In this document: positions 7,675 through 16,936 of the stretch, piece by piece
How positions within the stretch are numbered: position 1 is the stretch's first letter
Layout of the letters: the number at the start of each line of letters is the position of its first letter
Position numbers and translations under genes: made by a program
NCBI RefSeq assembly: GCF_000018885.1
Contig: NC_010168.1
Location: 744,001-808,000 of the forward strand
Direction of reading: 5' to 3'
DNA: 64,000 bases
Source: Renibacterium salmoninarum ATCC 33209
Lineage (GTDB): Bacteria > Actinomycetota > Actinomycetes > Actinomycetales > Micrococcaceae
The notes under the pieces: model-generated
What the model saw: only the letters and a program-made list of their open reading frames with translations
Databases searched by the model: none
What the model was told of the DNA's origin: nothing

Positions 7675-8842
7675 ATGAAGAAGATCAATTCAAAGCTCTA
7701 CAGTTGGGCGTCCATCATTGATGATGCGACGCTGGGGCAGGCCGAAACGGCCTCAACAATGCCGTTCATCTACCCACACCTGGCGTTGATGCCGGATGCG
7801 CACTTGGGTAATGGGGGCAACCGTTGGCTCGGTGATCCCTACCCTTGGCGCGATTATTCCGGCCGCCGTCGGGGTAGATATTGGCTGCGGCATGATCGCA
7901 GTCAAAACGCAGTTTCAGGCCAGCGAACTGCCCGAGGACCAGAAGATTTTGCGGGAACAGATTGAACGAGCTGTGCCGCTTTCCGCAGGCAGTTACAACC
8001 GCAAGGTTGTTGCCACCGCGGCGCGGCGGATTGAATCGTTGAAGGAATTGGCTGCGAAGGCCGATTTCGATCCGGGAAGTTACGCCGGGAATTGGGAGCT
8101 GCAGCTGGGCACGCTGGGCAGCGGGAACCACTTCATTGAAGTCTCCCTAGACGAGGACGACGGCGTGTGGTTGTTTTTGCACTCCGGCTCAAGGGGAGTG
8201 GGCAACCGGATTGCGCAGAAGCACATTAAGGAAGCACAGCGACTTGCCAAGCAGTATTGGATTGAACTTCCTGATCCAGATCTGGCCTATTTGGTAGAAG
8301 GGACGCTGGAATTTGCGGCCTATATTCGGCAGCTGAAGTGGGCACAGCAGTTCGCTTTGTTGAATCGGGAAGAAATGATGGACCGGGTGATCCGGCAGTT
8401 CTCCGATTGGGTAGGTGCTGCGGTTATTGAGCAGGATCGGATCAACTGTCATCACAATTTCACCGAAAAGGAAACGTATTTTGGAAAGTCAGTATGGCTT
8501 TCCCGGAAGGGTGCGATTAAGGCCAGCCCGGGCACCCCTGGGCTGATCCCGGGTTCTATGGGCACGGCGTCGTACGTAGTGGTTGGCAAGGGCAACGCGA
8601 TGGGCATGGACTCCTCGCCGCACGGTGCTGCCCGGGAATACTCTCGGTCCCGGACTCGGAAGAGCTTTACCCATGACCAGCTGCGCGCTGCGATGGTTGG
8701 CATTGAATACCGGGATACTGACGCGTTTATTGATGAAATTCCGCAGGCATATAAGCCGATCGACACCGTGATGGCGGATGCTACAGATCTGGTGGAAATC
8801 AAGCACACCCTGCGGCAGATCATTAACGTCAAGGGTGACTAG
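7675..8842 (+). pseudogene. rtcB: RtcB-type RNA ligase, frameshifted near the 5' end
   Basis: RtcB joins RNA 3'-phosphate ends to 5'-OH ends using Mn and GTP. The N-terminal part from ATG 7675 reads MKKINSKLYSWA to ALMPDAHLG. The frame then changes and continues with GATVGSVIPTLGAIIPAAVGVDIGCGMI to 8842. The break coincides with a G5 run at 7813-7817; one G fewer restores MPDAHLGNGATVGSV. Metal ligands are visible in MPDAH, GVDIGCG, GSGNHFIE and HSGSRG, and the guanylylated His is probably that of SSPHGAAREYSR. The start of the second frame lacks the first metal-binding Asp, so this copy is probably inactive unless slippage corrects it. Confidence 0.85.
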
Positions 8843-8849
8843 CCGTTGC

Positions 8850-8940
8850 GCCACCCAAACCGGAAACGCTGCACCACTTTTCGGGGTTAAAACACCCTTT
8901 TAACCCCGAAAAGTGGTGCAGCGTTTCCGGTTTGGGTGGC
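8850..8940. repeat. 43-bp perfect palindrome, 5-nt loop (family B)
   Basis: Bases 8850-8892 are exactly complementary to 8898-8940. The stem contains AACGCTGCACCACTTTT, which is also in the palindrome at 15373-15420. It starts 8 bases after the rtcB stop and ends about 50 bases before the next gene. No U-tract follows. Confidence 0.9.
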
Positions 8941-8993
8941 ATAGGCTGAGGGGGTTGCCACTGAAGCCAAATCTCTGCGAAGGAGCACTACGC

Positions 8994-10199
8994 ATGACTA
9001 CCCGCACTCAGGATCTTGCTGCTGGATTTTCCGAAGAAATCGTTGCCCTACGACGTGAATTGCACCAGAATCCGGAAATCGGGTTGGACCTGCCGGAGAC
9101 TCAGCGACGGATTTTAGCGGCGTTGGAACCCCTTGACCTAGAGATCACGCTCGGTAAAGGGTTGAGCTCAGTCACGGCAGTGCTTCGTGGCGGTGCAACT
9201 TCTACGGGAGATCGCCCAGTAGCGCTGCTGCGTGGCGATATGGATGGCCTTCCGGTCGATGAACTTGTTGACGTTCCCTTCAAATCCACGAACGGCGCGA
9301 TGCACGCCTGCGGTCACGATCTGCACGTTGCTGGTTTGGTCGGTGCCGCGAAGATTTTGCACGCGATACGCGATGAACTTGCTGGCGACGTTATCTTCAT
9401 GTTCCAGCCCGGTGAGGAAGGCCCCGGCGGCGCAAAGCCGATGATCGATGAAGGCCTTCTCGACATTGCTGGTAAACGAGCCGATGCCGCCTATGGTTTG
9501 CACGTGATGGCGGATCATGCGCCGCTCGGAGTCTGGACCGGCCGGCCCAAAACACTTATGGCCGCGCCAGATACTTTGCACGTCAAATACATTGGTCAGG
9601 GTGGGCACGGTTCTACGGCCTTCCGGGCAAACGATCCGATTCCTGCGCTCTGCGAAGCGGTAACTGCGCTACAGACCATGGTCACCAGGCACTTCGACAT
9701 CTTTGATCCGGTTGTAGTGACCGTGGGGCACATTGCTGGTGGCAGCAAAGAAAACATCATCCCGGATAGTGCGCAATTCAATGCGACAGTTCGCTCATTC
9801 AGTGCGGAGACTCGGGCAAAGGCCGAGCAGCTAAGTGTTCAGTTGCTCGAAGGTATTGCGGCCGCACACGGACTGAAATCGGAGGTCGTCTTCGAACACA
9901 TCTACCCGGTTACCGTGAACGATGAGGCGGAATTCGCCTTCACCCGTGGCGTGATCGAAGAACTCTTTGGCGTCGAGCGCTTTCACCTGATGGAAAATCC
10001 GGATCCGGGCGGCGAAGACTTCTCGTATGTGCTCGAAGAGGTTCCTGGAACTTACGTCTTCTTGAGCGCTTGCGCCTTCGATTACCCTCAGGATGCCGAT
10101 GGCAACCACTCACCGCGGGCCGCGTTCAACGACGTCGTGCTCGCGGACGGTGCCGCCTTACTCGCGGAACTTGCTGTGCGCCGAATCAATCGAAGCTAA
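8994..10199 (+). CDS. M20 family amidohydrolase/carboxypeptidase
   Basis: Start at ATG 8994 after AAGGAG (8980-8985), giving 401 residues; the open frame upstream lies in the palindrome. The protein has the di-metal M20D pattern: LRRELHQNPEIGLDLPETQ, LLRGDMDGLP, MHACGHDLHVA, MFQPGEEGPGGAKPMI and AYGLHV, and late NPDPGGEDFSYV. It probably hydrolyses N-acyl amino acids (hippurate-hydrolase-like) in the cytoplasm. The substrate is not predictable. Confidence 0.88.
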   Translation: MTTRTQDLAAGFSEEIVALRRELHQNPEIGLDLPETQRRILAALEPLDLEITLGKGLSSVTAVLRGGATSTGDRPVALLRGDMDGLPVDELVDVPFKSTNGAMHACGHDLHVAGLVGAAKILHAIRDELAGDVIFMFQPGEEGPGGAKPMIDEGLLDIAGKRADAAYGLHVMADHAPLGVWTGRPKTLMAAPDTLHVKYIGQGGHGSTAFRANDPIPALCEAVTALQTMVTRHFDIFDPVVVTVGHIAGGSKENIIPDSAQFNATVRSFSAETRAKAEQLSVQLLEGIAAAHGLKSEVVFEHIYPVTVNDEAEFAFTRGVIEELFGVERFHLMENPDPGGEDFSYVLEEVPGTYVFLSACAFDYPQDADGNHSPRAAFNDVVLADGAALLAELAVRRINRS

Positions 10200-10201
10200 A
10201 C

Positions 10202-10417
10202 ATGACCGCTGCGGAGGAGCACCTCGAATATCACAAAGGTGGCACCATTCATGCGCGTGGACAGACGGTCGACGGCGTTCCGGAGGGCTACTGGGAATGG
10301 TTCCGGCCAGACGGAGTGATTAAGCGTTCTGGCTACTTCACTGCGGGCGAGCAAAGCGGTGAGTGGACTACCTATGACAAAGACGGCGTGGTCTACAAAG
10401 TTACGCAGATGAAATGA
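10202..10417 (+). CDS. small MORN-repeat (YwqK-like) protein
   Basis: 71 residues from ATG 10202, two bases after the amidohydrolase stop. It contains repeated MORN-like units: VDGVPEGYWEWFRPDGVIKRSGYF and AGEQSGEWTTYDKDGVV. Proteins with this repeat are often called YwqK-family antitoxins, but no toxin-like gene lies beside it. It is probably a small cytoplasmic protein co-transcribed with its neighbours. Confidence 0.65.
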   Translation: MTAAEEHLEYHKGGTIHARGQTVDGVPEGYWEWFRPDGVIKRSGYFTAGEQSGEWTTYDKDGVVYKVTQMK

Positions 10418-10433
10418 CCGGGGTGGTAGTCGG

Positions 10434-10823
10434 ATGACGAAAATGGCGAAAATTCTGCGCCTTGAGGCGCTGCTCGTTGCTGCCGTCACCGTTGTGGTGT
10501 TCATCGCGCTCGGCTTTGGCTGGTGGTGGCTCCTAGTATTTTTTCTCGTCTTTGACCTTTCGGCGCTCGGCTACCTTCGTGGACCTCGGATCGGTGCATT
10601 CGCTTACAACCTGGTGCATAGTTATGCGGCGCCGGTGTTGTTGGCTGGAATCTACGCGGTGCTCCGAATGACTGGCCACGATCTTTGGCTGCTGGCATTC
10701 GCTTCCGGGTGTTGGATGTTCCAGGTCGCGGCAGACCGAGCCCTTGGCTATGGACTAAAGCACGACGATGCCTTCGAACATACGCATCTGGGCCTGATTG
10801 GAAAGAGTCGCCAAAAAACCTAG
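10434..10823 (+). CDS. DUF4260 membrane protein
   Basis: 129 residues with three or four hydrophobic segments and the DUF4260 features FDLSALGYLRGPRIGAFAYNLVHSY, then ADRALGYGLKHDDAFEHTHLG near the end. Function unknown. It follows the MORN-repeat gene by 16 bases. Its stop overlaps the convergent LysR remnant. Confidence 0.75.
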   Translation: MTKMAKILRLEALLVAAVTVVVFIALGFGWWWLLVFFLVFDLSALGYLRGPRIGAFAYNLVHSYAAPVLLAGIYAVLRMTGHDLWLLAFASGCWMFQVAADRALGYGLKHDDAFEHTHLGLIGKSRQKT

Positions 10824-11721
10824 GCAGGAACTAGCTCGGCCGAGGCCAGTGCGGGCACGTCCAAACCATTGGTTGCGTTAATGAGCGCTTCGGTAAGTGG
10901 GTGCCATGGCCGGTTGACTGGCCGGGTCAACACGAGGTCGCGCGTTAATCTGGGTAGCAACGGCACTAACGTCAGGTCCGCCGAAAGCATGCCTTGACCC
11001 AGGCTGGGCATCACACCAACGCCGATGCCCTGCCGCACCAAACTTAAAACGTTGCCAATTCGCGCACTCGCTGAGTAGCGGTATAATGAATCCCGGCAAG
11101 TTCGTGGATTCTGCGCACCTGCATTTCACAACCTCCAGTGGAGGAAATGAGCCCATCCTCAAGCAGCTCAGCCAAAGTAATCCTGGCTTCCTGCGCCAGC
11201 GGGTGATCTTTACGGATCAAAGCTTGAAAGTCATCAGTAGCGAGCAGTCGGGATGCTTTGTGGCTCTCACTCGGATCAACAAGAATCGCGGCATCGACCA
11301 GGCCGGTTTCCAGCCAATCGGAGAGCTCTTCGTCGTCGCCTTCGTAAACTTGCACGTCTACCTCGGGCAACCTCGCCGCCCAAAGTTGCAGCAATCCAGG
11401 GAGTAGCCCCTGGCAGGCGGTGGGAACGGCAGCAAGTCGGACCATTCCGGAGTGCACGCCGGAATGGTCCCGAACGCTAGCCTCCAAAGCGTCGACGGCG
11501 GCGAGCACGGTCCGGGCGCGAACAATCAGTAAGCTGCCCAGTACGGTAGGGATAACGCCGTTCGCTCGGTCAAAAACCTGCCCGCCTACTTCGCGTTCCA
11601 GACTTGAAACAGCGTGCGAAACCGCAGACTGACTAATGCCTAGAGTATTCGCGGCGATCGAGAAACTATTGTGTTTGAGCACAGCCGTGAAAGCGCGAAG
11701 TTGAGCGATGGTCACTGCCAT
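10820..11721 (-). pseudogene. LysR family regulator, frameshifted
   Basis: The frame from ATG 11721 gives 225 residues: an N-terminal winged HTH (LRAFTAVLKHNSFSIAANTLGISQSAVSHAVSSLE) and most of the effector domain, ending RVRELATF and a stop at 11044. The neighbouring frame continues the domain with NVLSLVRQGIGVGVMPSL to 10820. One missing G in GCAACGTTTTAAG near 11050 would rejoin them as ELATVLSLV. DNA binding may persist but the second half of the sensor domain is lost. It is divergent from the DMT exporter gene, the expected target. Confidence 0.8.
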
Positions 11722-11740
11722 GAGTTCTCCTCATACCTGC

Positions 11741-11760
11741 ATCAGTATTAGCTATTTGAT
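11741..11760. promoter_or_regulatory. possible LysR-type binding box
   Basis: ATCA at 11741 and TGAT at 11757 form an imperfect inverted repeat around an A/T-rich centre in the 87-bp divergent spacer between the LysR and DMT genes. This fits the usual place and form of a LysR box, but the match is short. Confidence 0.35.
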
Positions 11761-11808
11761 TCATGCCTCTTGGGGTTCGATAATAGTCCTGAAACTAAGG
11801 AGCACACA

Positions 11809-12759
11809 ATGGCTGGAAACCCGGTGGCAGCAGATCGAAAATCGTACACACTGTTCGCATTTTTAGGCCTCGCCATCGTTTGGGGCGGCAGCTTTTTGTT
11901 TATCAAAGTTGGCCTGCAAGGTCTTTCCGCGCCGCAAGTTGTCTTCGGTCGGATTGGCTTCGGGGCACTCACCTTAACCGCGATCATGGTGATTTCCAGG
12001 CGGCGCTGGCCCAGAGAAGGCTGGATCTGGGCGCATATGTTGGTTGTCGCGGTGAGCTTTTGCTTGTTGCCGTTCATGTTGTTTTCCTGGGCGGGTGAAA
12101 GTTTGCCGTCGGGGCTTTCCAGCATTCTCAATGCGACCACGCCGATTATGACCTTAGTTATCGCGGCAATCATGTTGCCCGCAGAGCGGTTGAGTCGGTT
12201 ACAGATTGCCGGGCTTGGCCTGGGAATTTTGGGTGTGCTCCTCATCGTCGGACCGTGGGAACTGCTTTTGGACCCTGCGTTTTACCAATCGGTGCCCGCG
12301 CAGTTGGCTTGTTTGGGTGCTACAGCTTGTTACGGATTTTCACTCTGTTATCTGCGCAAGTTCATCTCTGGAAAGCATCCTTACGATGCGCCCACCATTG
12401 CCTCGGTGCAAATGGTCTTGGCGTTCGCCGTCGTACTGCTCATAACGCCGTTTACGATGCTGACGCCGATCGAGCTGAGCTGTCCAGTAGTTCTGAGTAT
12501 TGCTGCCTTGGGTATTTTTGGTACCGGAATCGCTTACATTTGGAACACTTTGGTGATCTCGCGCTGGGGTGCGAACGCCGCCTCCACGGTGACCTATCTA
12601 GTGCCGGTTGTGGGAGTTCTTTTAGGCGTGTTGATTCTGCACGAAACATTGCATTGGAACGAACCGGTAGGTGGTGTGGTGGTGGTGCTCGGGATTTTGG
12701 TGAGCCAGGGACGACTCCGGTTGCCCAGCCGTAAAACACCGGTCGAAGTGCAGGTGTAG
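11809..12759 (+). CDS. EamA/DMT superfamily exporter
   Basis: 316 residues from ATG 11809, seven bases after AAGGAG. It has about ten membrane helices in two EamA repeats: LFAFLGLAIVWGGSFLFIKVGL opens the first, and the second begins near AQLACLGATACYGFSLCYL and contains FGTGIAYIWNTLVISRWGA. Such proteins export amino acids or other metabolites. It is divergent from a broken LysR gene, so control may be lost. Confidence 0.85.
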   Translation: MAGNPVAADRKSYTLFAFLGLAIVWGGSFLFIKVGLQGLSAPQVVFGRIGFGALTLTAIMVISRRRWPREGWIWAHMLVVAVSFCLLPFMLFSWAGESLPSGLSSILNATTPIMTLVIAAIMLPAERLSRLQIAGLGLGILGVLLIVGPWELLLDPAFYQSVPAQLACLGATACYGFSLCYLRKFISGKHPYDAPTIASVQMVLAFAVVLLITPFTMLTPIELSCPVVLSIAALGIFGTGIAYIWNTLVISRWGANAASTVTYLVPVVGVLLGVLILHETLHWNEPVGGVVVVLGILVSQGRLRLPSRKTPVEVQV

Positions 12760-12849
12760 GCAGGCCCATCTGAACGGCCAGCAGTTTCGAATGGCTTCGG
12801 TGAACTGAGCGATGCTGCTCAGGCCTTTCCGTGAGCCGTGGAGGAACAA

Positions 12850-13875
12850 ATGCGCCATCGAAACACTGAGTCGAAGACGGTGACTAAGCCCGGCTTTCGA
12901 CCAGCCAAAGCAGAGTCAGCAGTTGATTTGGTTAGCCATGCGGTCGATGCGCCAGAGCAGACCGGGCCGCGGCCGATTATTCATGGCCCGCGTACCCTCA
13001 CAGCCCAACTGAGTGTTTATGCCGGAGTCTTGTTACCGCTCATCGCCTTGATCGCGGCCATCCCGCTGTTATGGGGCCATGGGCTGGACTGGGTCGACGT
13101 CGGCCTGGCGCTGGTCTTTTATCTGATCAGCGGATTGGGCGTGACGATCGGCTTCCATCGCTATTTCACGCATGGCTCCTTTAAAGCCAACCGGACACTC
13201 CGGGCGGCGCTCGCGATCGCCGGCTCGCTCTCGGTGCAAGGCTCGATTATTACCTGGGTTGCGGATCACCGTCGCCATCATGCCTTTTCAGATACCGACG
13301 GCGATCCGCATTCGCCGTGGGCTTTTGGCACCTCGCCGTGGGCTTTGACTAAGGGCTTCTGGCATGCGCATATGGGCTGGCTTTTTGAGCGAGATGTGAC
13401 TAACCGCAGCCGGTTTGCCCCGGACCTGTTGAAGGATCCGATGATAGTTCAGATCGACAAGCTTTTCCCGTTGTGGGTTGCCATAACGCTGTTCTTACCC
13501 GCGACTCTAGGTGGGATTATCAGCCAGAGCTGGTGGGGGTTCTTGAGCGCGTTCTTTTGGGCTGGTTTGGTACGTGTTGCAGTGCTGCACCACGTCACGT
13601 GGTCGGTGAACTCGATTTGCCACATGATCGGCGAGCGGCCGTACGCATCGCGAGACAAAGCGGCGAATTTCTGGCCGTTAGCGATCGTCTCGTTCGGTGA
13701 GTCATGGCATAACTCGCACCATGCGGATCCAACCTGCGCCAGGCACGGCGTCCGGCGAGGGCAGATTGATATTTCTGCCAGAACCATCTGGATCTTCGAG
13801 AAGTTCGGTTGGGCGACTAATATCAAGTGGCCTAACGCCGAAAGATTCGCCAAATTGAGCATTAAGGAACGTTAG
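12850..13875 (+). CDS. acyl-CoA (delta-9 type) fatty acid desaturase
   Basis: 341 residues from ATG 12850, which has GGAGG at 12840-12844; a GTG at 12838 is in frame but overlaps it. The three histidine boxes of membrane di-iron desaturases are present: HRYFTH, HRRHH (in ADHRRHHAFSDTDGDPHSP) and HNSHH (in SWHNSHHADP). Four hydrophobic segments surround them. It introduces a double bond into membrane acyl chains, which matters for fluidity in the cold. Confidence 0.9.
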   Translation: MRHRNTESKTVTKPGFRPAKAESAVDLVSHAVDAPEQTGPRPIIHGPRTLTAQLSVYAGVLLPLIALIAAIPLLWGHGLDWVDVGLALVFYLISGLGVTIGFHRYFTHGSFKANRTLRAALAIAGSLSVQGSIITWVADHRRHHAFSDTDGDPHSPWAFGTSPWALTKGFWHAHMGWLFERDVTNRSRFAPDLLKDPMIVQIDKLFPLWVAITLFLPATLGGIISQSWWGFLSAFFWAGLVRVAVLHHVTWSVNSICHMIGERPYASRDKAANFWPLAIVSFGESWHNSHHADPTCARHGVRRGQIDISARTIWIFEKFGWATNIKWPNAERFAKLSIKER

Positions 13876-13979
13876 ATTCGGATTATGGTGTTTAAGCTGA
13901 TTTCTTTGGTGTTTCTCAAGATGACTCCACGGCAGAAAGTTTTTGCTGCGTTGCGCCCGGGCCAGCTAGCGTTGGTGTT

Positions 13980-15356
13980 ATGAAATACGCCAACTCGGTG
14001 CTTGACCTGATCGGCAAGACGCCACTGGTCAAACTCAATAAGGTCACCGACGGCATCAAAGCCACGGTTCTGGCCAAAGTCGAATACCTCAATCCGGGTG
14101 GGTCTGCGAAAGATCGCATCGCGGTCAAAATGCTGGACGAAGCGGCAAAAGCTGGGCTGATTGGCCCCGGTGGCACCGTCGTCGAACCTACCTCGGGGAA
14201 TACCGGGGTTGCGATGGCGCTAGTTGCGCAGCAACGTGGCTACAACTGCGTCTTTGTGGTGCCAGACAAGGTCGCCGAAGACAAACGTGCAACCATTCGT
14301 GCCTATGGCTCAGAGGTTGTGGTCACGCCAACCGCTGTTGCCGCCGATTCGCCGCAGTCTTATTACGGCGTCTCAGACCGTTTGGCCGCTGAAATTCCGG
14401 GTGCCTATAAGCCGGATCAGTTCTCGAATCAAAACGGACCGCTGAGCCACTATGAAACTACCGGGCCGGAAATCTGGCAAGACACAGACGGGAAAGTTAC
14501 CCATTTCGTAGCCGGCGTTGGCACGGGTGGCACTATTACCGGAACTGGGCGCTATTTGCGTGAAGTCTCCGCAGATAGGGCAAGCGGCGAGGTGCAAATT
14601 ATTGGTGCAGACCCGGAAGGCTCGGTATATTCCGGCGGAACTGGGCGACCGTACTTGGTCGAGGGCGTCGGCGAAGACATTTGGCCCGGTTCATATGATC
14701 CTGCGGTGCCGCACGAGGTCATTGCCGTTTCAGACGCTGAAAGCTTTGCGATGACCCGACGGCTAGCCAAAGAAGAAGGTCTTTTGGTTGGCGGTTCCAG
14801 CGGCATGGCCGTGGTGGCTGCTTTGCGGGCGGCTCGAGATCTGGGCGAGGACGACGTCGTCGTGGTGCTATTGCCGGACTCTGGTCGAGGCTATTTGGCC
14901 AAGATATTTGATGATGACTGGATGCAGTCTTATGGCTTCCTCAAGACCACTGATGAGCCCGCGGTTGGCGAAGTTTTGCGCACTAAAACCGGTCAACTTC
15001 CAGACTTAGTACACATGCATCCGAACGAGACCGTCCGCGATGTCATCCGGTTGATGAACGAATACGGCGTGTCGCAGATTCCAGTGTTGACGGCAGAGCC
15101 GCCCGTGGTGATGGGCGAGGTTATTGGCTCGGTCGACGAGCGTGATTTGACTGCTAAGTTGTTCCGCGGTGAAGTAAAGATGACGGACAAAATCACCGAA
15201 CATATGACTGCCACTTTGCCGATGATCGGTTCGTTGGAACCGATTTCGGCTGCTCGATCAAAGCTTCAGGACGTTGATGCGTTACTGGTGACATTTGTTG
15301 GCGCGCCAGTGGGAATTCTGACGCGGCAAGATTTGCTGTTCTATTTACAAGACTAA
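13980..15356 (+). CDS. cbs: cystathionine beta-synthase
   Basis: 458 residues. The N-terminal PLP domain has the Schiff-base lysine in LNPGGSAKDRIA, the substrate loop TSGNTGVAMA, the phosphate loop GTGGTITGTGR and GGSSGMAVVAAL. Two CBS motifs follow from about residue 340 to the end. It condenses serine with homocysteine to cystathionine. It is upstream of metB on the same strand, so the two make a transsulfuration unit, though a long palindrome separates them. Confidence 0.92.
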   Translation: MKYANSVLDLIGKTPLVKLNKVTDGIKATVLAKVEYLNPGGSAKDRIAVKMLDEAAKAGLIGPGGTVVEPTSGNTGVAMALVAQQRGYNCVFVVPDKVAEDKRATIRAYGSEVVVTPTAVAADSPQSYYGVSDRLAAEIPGAYKPDQFSNQNGPLSHYETTGPEIWQDTDGKVTHFVAGVGTGGTITGTGRYLREVSADRASGEVQIIGADPEGSVYSGGTGRPYLVEGVGEDIWPGSYDPAVPHEVIAVSDAESFAMTRRLAKEEGLLVGGSSGMAVVAALRAARDLGEDDVVVVLLPDSGRGYLAKIFDDDWMQSYGFLKTTDEPAVGEVLRTKTGQLPDLVHMHPNETVRDVIRLMNEYGVSQIPVLTAEPPVVMGEVIGSVDERDLTAKLFRGEVKMTDKITEHMTATLPMIGSLEPISAARSKLQDVDALLVTFVGAPVGILTRQDLLFYLQD

Positions 15357-15372
15357 GCGCCCCCCTATTTCA

Positions 15373-15420
15373 AACGCTGCACCACTTTTGGGCCTTAAGG
15401 CCCAAAAGTGGTGCAGCGTT
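15373..15420. repeat. 48-bp perfect palindrome without loop (family B)
   Basis: The 48 bases are exactly self-complementary, centred on TTAA. The outer 17 bases of each arm (AACGCTGCACCACTTTT) match the palindrome at 8850-8940. It lies between cbs and metB, ending 14-23 bases before the metB start codon candidates. Confidence 0.9.
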
Positions 15421-15442
15421 GGCAGAAAGAGAAATGATTTTC

Positions 15443-16603
15443 ATGGATACCAGTAATCTTGGCTTCAACACCCGGGCGGTTCACGCTGGGCAGGAACCTG
15501 ACCCGGTTACCGGCGCCGTCGTCGGCGGAATCATCCAGTCTTCAACTTTCGCCCAGGACGGCATTGGCCAGTTGCGCAACGGTTACGAGTACGGACGCGG
15601 CACCAACCCGACGCGTGATTCCCTGCAGCAGCAGCTTGCCGCCGTCGAAAAGGGAAAGCATGCCTTTTCTTTCTCCTCGGGTCTGGCGGCAGAAGACTCA
15701 CTTATTCGAGCAGTACTGCGGCCAGGGGACCACATTGTCTTGGGCAATGACGCATACGGTGGTAGCTACCGGCTAATCAATCGTGTGCTTGGGCCGTGGG
15801 GAGTGCAACATTCGACGGCGAATATGGCTGACCCGGAAAGCGTGGCTGCCGCAACCACCAGTGCCACGAAGTTGTTTTGGGTAGAGACTCCGTCAAACCC
15901 GATGATGAAAATCACCGACATTGCTGCTTTGGCGGAAGTGGCTCACGCTCAAGGCGCTCTGCTTTTGGTCGACAACACCTTCGCCTCGCCGTACTTGCAG
16001 AACCCGCTAACCCTTGGCGCAGATATCGTGGTGCACTCCACGACTAAATACATCGGTGGGCACGCGGACGTTATTGGCGGTGCCGTGATCGTGAACGATG
16101 ACGAGCTCGCGGAGAAAACCGGGTTTGTGCAGTTCGCGGTAGGCGCAGTTTCTGGGCCAATGGATGCGTTCTTGACCACGCGCGGCCTGAAAACTCTAGG
16201 TATCCGGATGGATCGGCATTCGTCGAATGCCTTGCAGATCGCCGAATGGTTGCAGGGCAGGCCAGGTGTAGAACGTGTGCTTTATCCAGGGCTGCAGGAT
16301 CATCCTGGTCATGAACTTGCCGCGCGTCAGATGCGTAGCTTTGGCGGCATGATCTCGGTGCAGTTCTCCGGCGGCGCGGCGGTTGCACGCGCCGTGGCCG
16401 AATCCACCAAGTTATTCACGCTAGCTGAGTCGCTGGGCGGCATCGAATCATTGATGAACTATCCCTCGGAGATGACGCACGCTTCAGTGAAAGGCACCGA
16501 ACTGGCAGTGCCAGAAAATCTCATCCGACTTTCAGTAGGAATCGAAGAAGCTGAAGATCTGGTAGCGGATCTCGATCAGGCTTTGACCGCCGTCACTGGC
16601 TAA
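15443..16603 (+). CDS. metB: cystathionine gamma-synthase
   Basis: 386 residues from ATG 15443 (MDTSNLGFNTRAVHAGQ); ATG 15434 is a second in-frame possibility and neither has a strong ribosome site. PLP fold type I of the Cys/Met metabolism family: YEYGRGTNPTRDSLQQQLA, LVDNTFASPYLQNPL, and the PLP lysine in VHSTTKYIGGHADVIGG. C-terminal SLGGIESLMNYPSEMTHAS is typical of gamma-synthase/gamma-lyase enzymes, which are hard to separate by eye. It follows cbs. Confidence 0.85.
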   Translation: MDTSNLGFNTRAVHAGQEPDPVTGAVVGGIIQSSTFAQDGIGQLRNGYEYGRGTNPTRDSLQQQLAAVEKGKHAFSFSSGLAAEDSLIRAVLRPGDHIVLGNDAYGGSYRLINRVLGPWGVQHSTANMADPESVAAATTSATKLFWVETPSNPMMKITDIAALAEVAHAQGALLLVDNTFASPYLQNPLTLGADIVVHSTTKYIGGHADVIGGAVIVNDDELAEKTGFVQFAVGAVSGPMDAFLTTRGLKTLGIRMDRHSSNALQIAEWLQGRPGVERVLYPGLQDHPGHELAARQMRSFGGMISVQFSGGAAVARAVAESTKLFTLAESLGGIESLMNYPSEMTHASVKGTELAVPENLIRLSVGIEEAEDLVADLDQALTAVTG

Positions 16604-16631
16604 ACTCTTTTCTCGACCTCATCAAGCTATC

Positions 16632-16672
16632 AAGCAGGGCACAGTGTTTTTTGAAAAGACTGCGCCCTGCTT
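16632..16672 (+). terminator. terminator after metB
   Basis: AAGCAGGGC (16632-16640) pairs with GCCCTGCTT (16664-16672), with an extra CAG/CTG pairing inside. It lies 28 bases after the stop codon. Confidence 0.65.
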
Positions 16673-16705
16673 TGTGCCCAAATATCGGTAATAAATGTGG
16701 CGAAG

Positions 16706-16721
16706 TGTGAGTCAACTCACA
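16706..16721. promoter_or_regulatory. palindrome upstream of the protease genes
   Basis: TGTGAGT-CA-ACTCACA is a perfect 7-bp inverted repeat in the 333-bp gene-free stretch before the first serine protease. It is a candidate operator; no regulator can be named. The rest of this stretch (16673-16936) shows only a weak AAGG ribosome site. Confidence 0.4.
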
Positions 16722-16936
16722 GCTCGTTGTCAGCCTGAGAGGGCTTGACTGCGTAGCCCATCCTTATTGGTTTTGAGTTACCTGAAAATCGTTTCTGGTC
16801 ATGAAATTACGGGGTAGCGTTCAAGCCGTGGGGCAAGAGTTAACGCTTGTTGCTTTCTCGTGTTGGAAAACCTTCCGGCCAACAAAGAGGTTTGCCGGAA
16901 CTGATCATCCAAAAAATGACTAAGTCAAGGATAAGA

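Noticed and set aside
3847..15420. Palindromic repeats as a CRISPR array
   Set aside because: Units are kilobases apart, have no regular spacers and are themselves inverted repeats; no cas genes are present.
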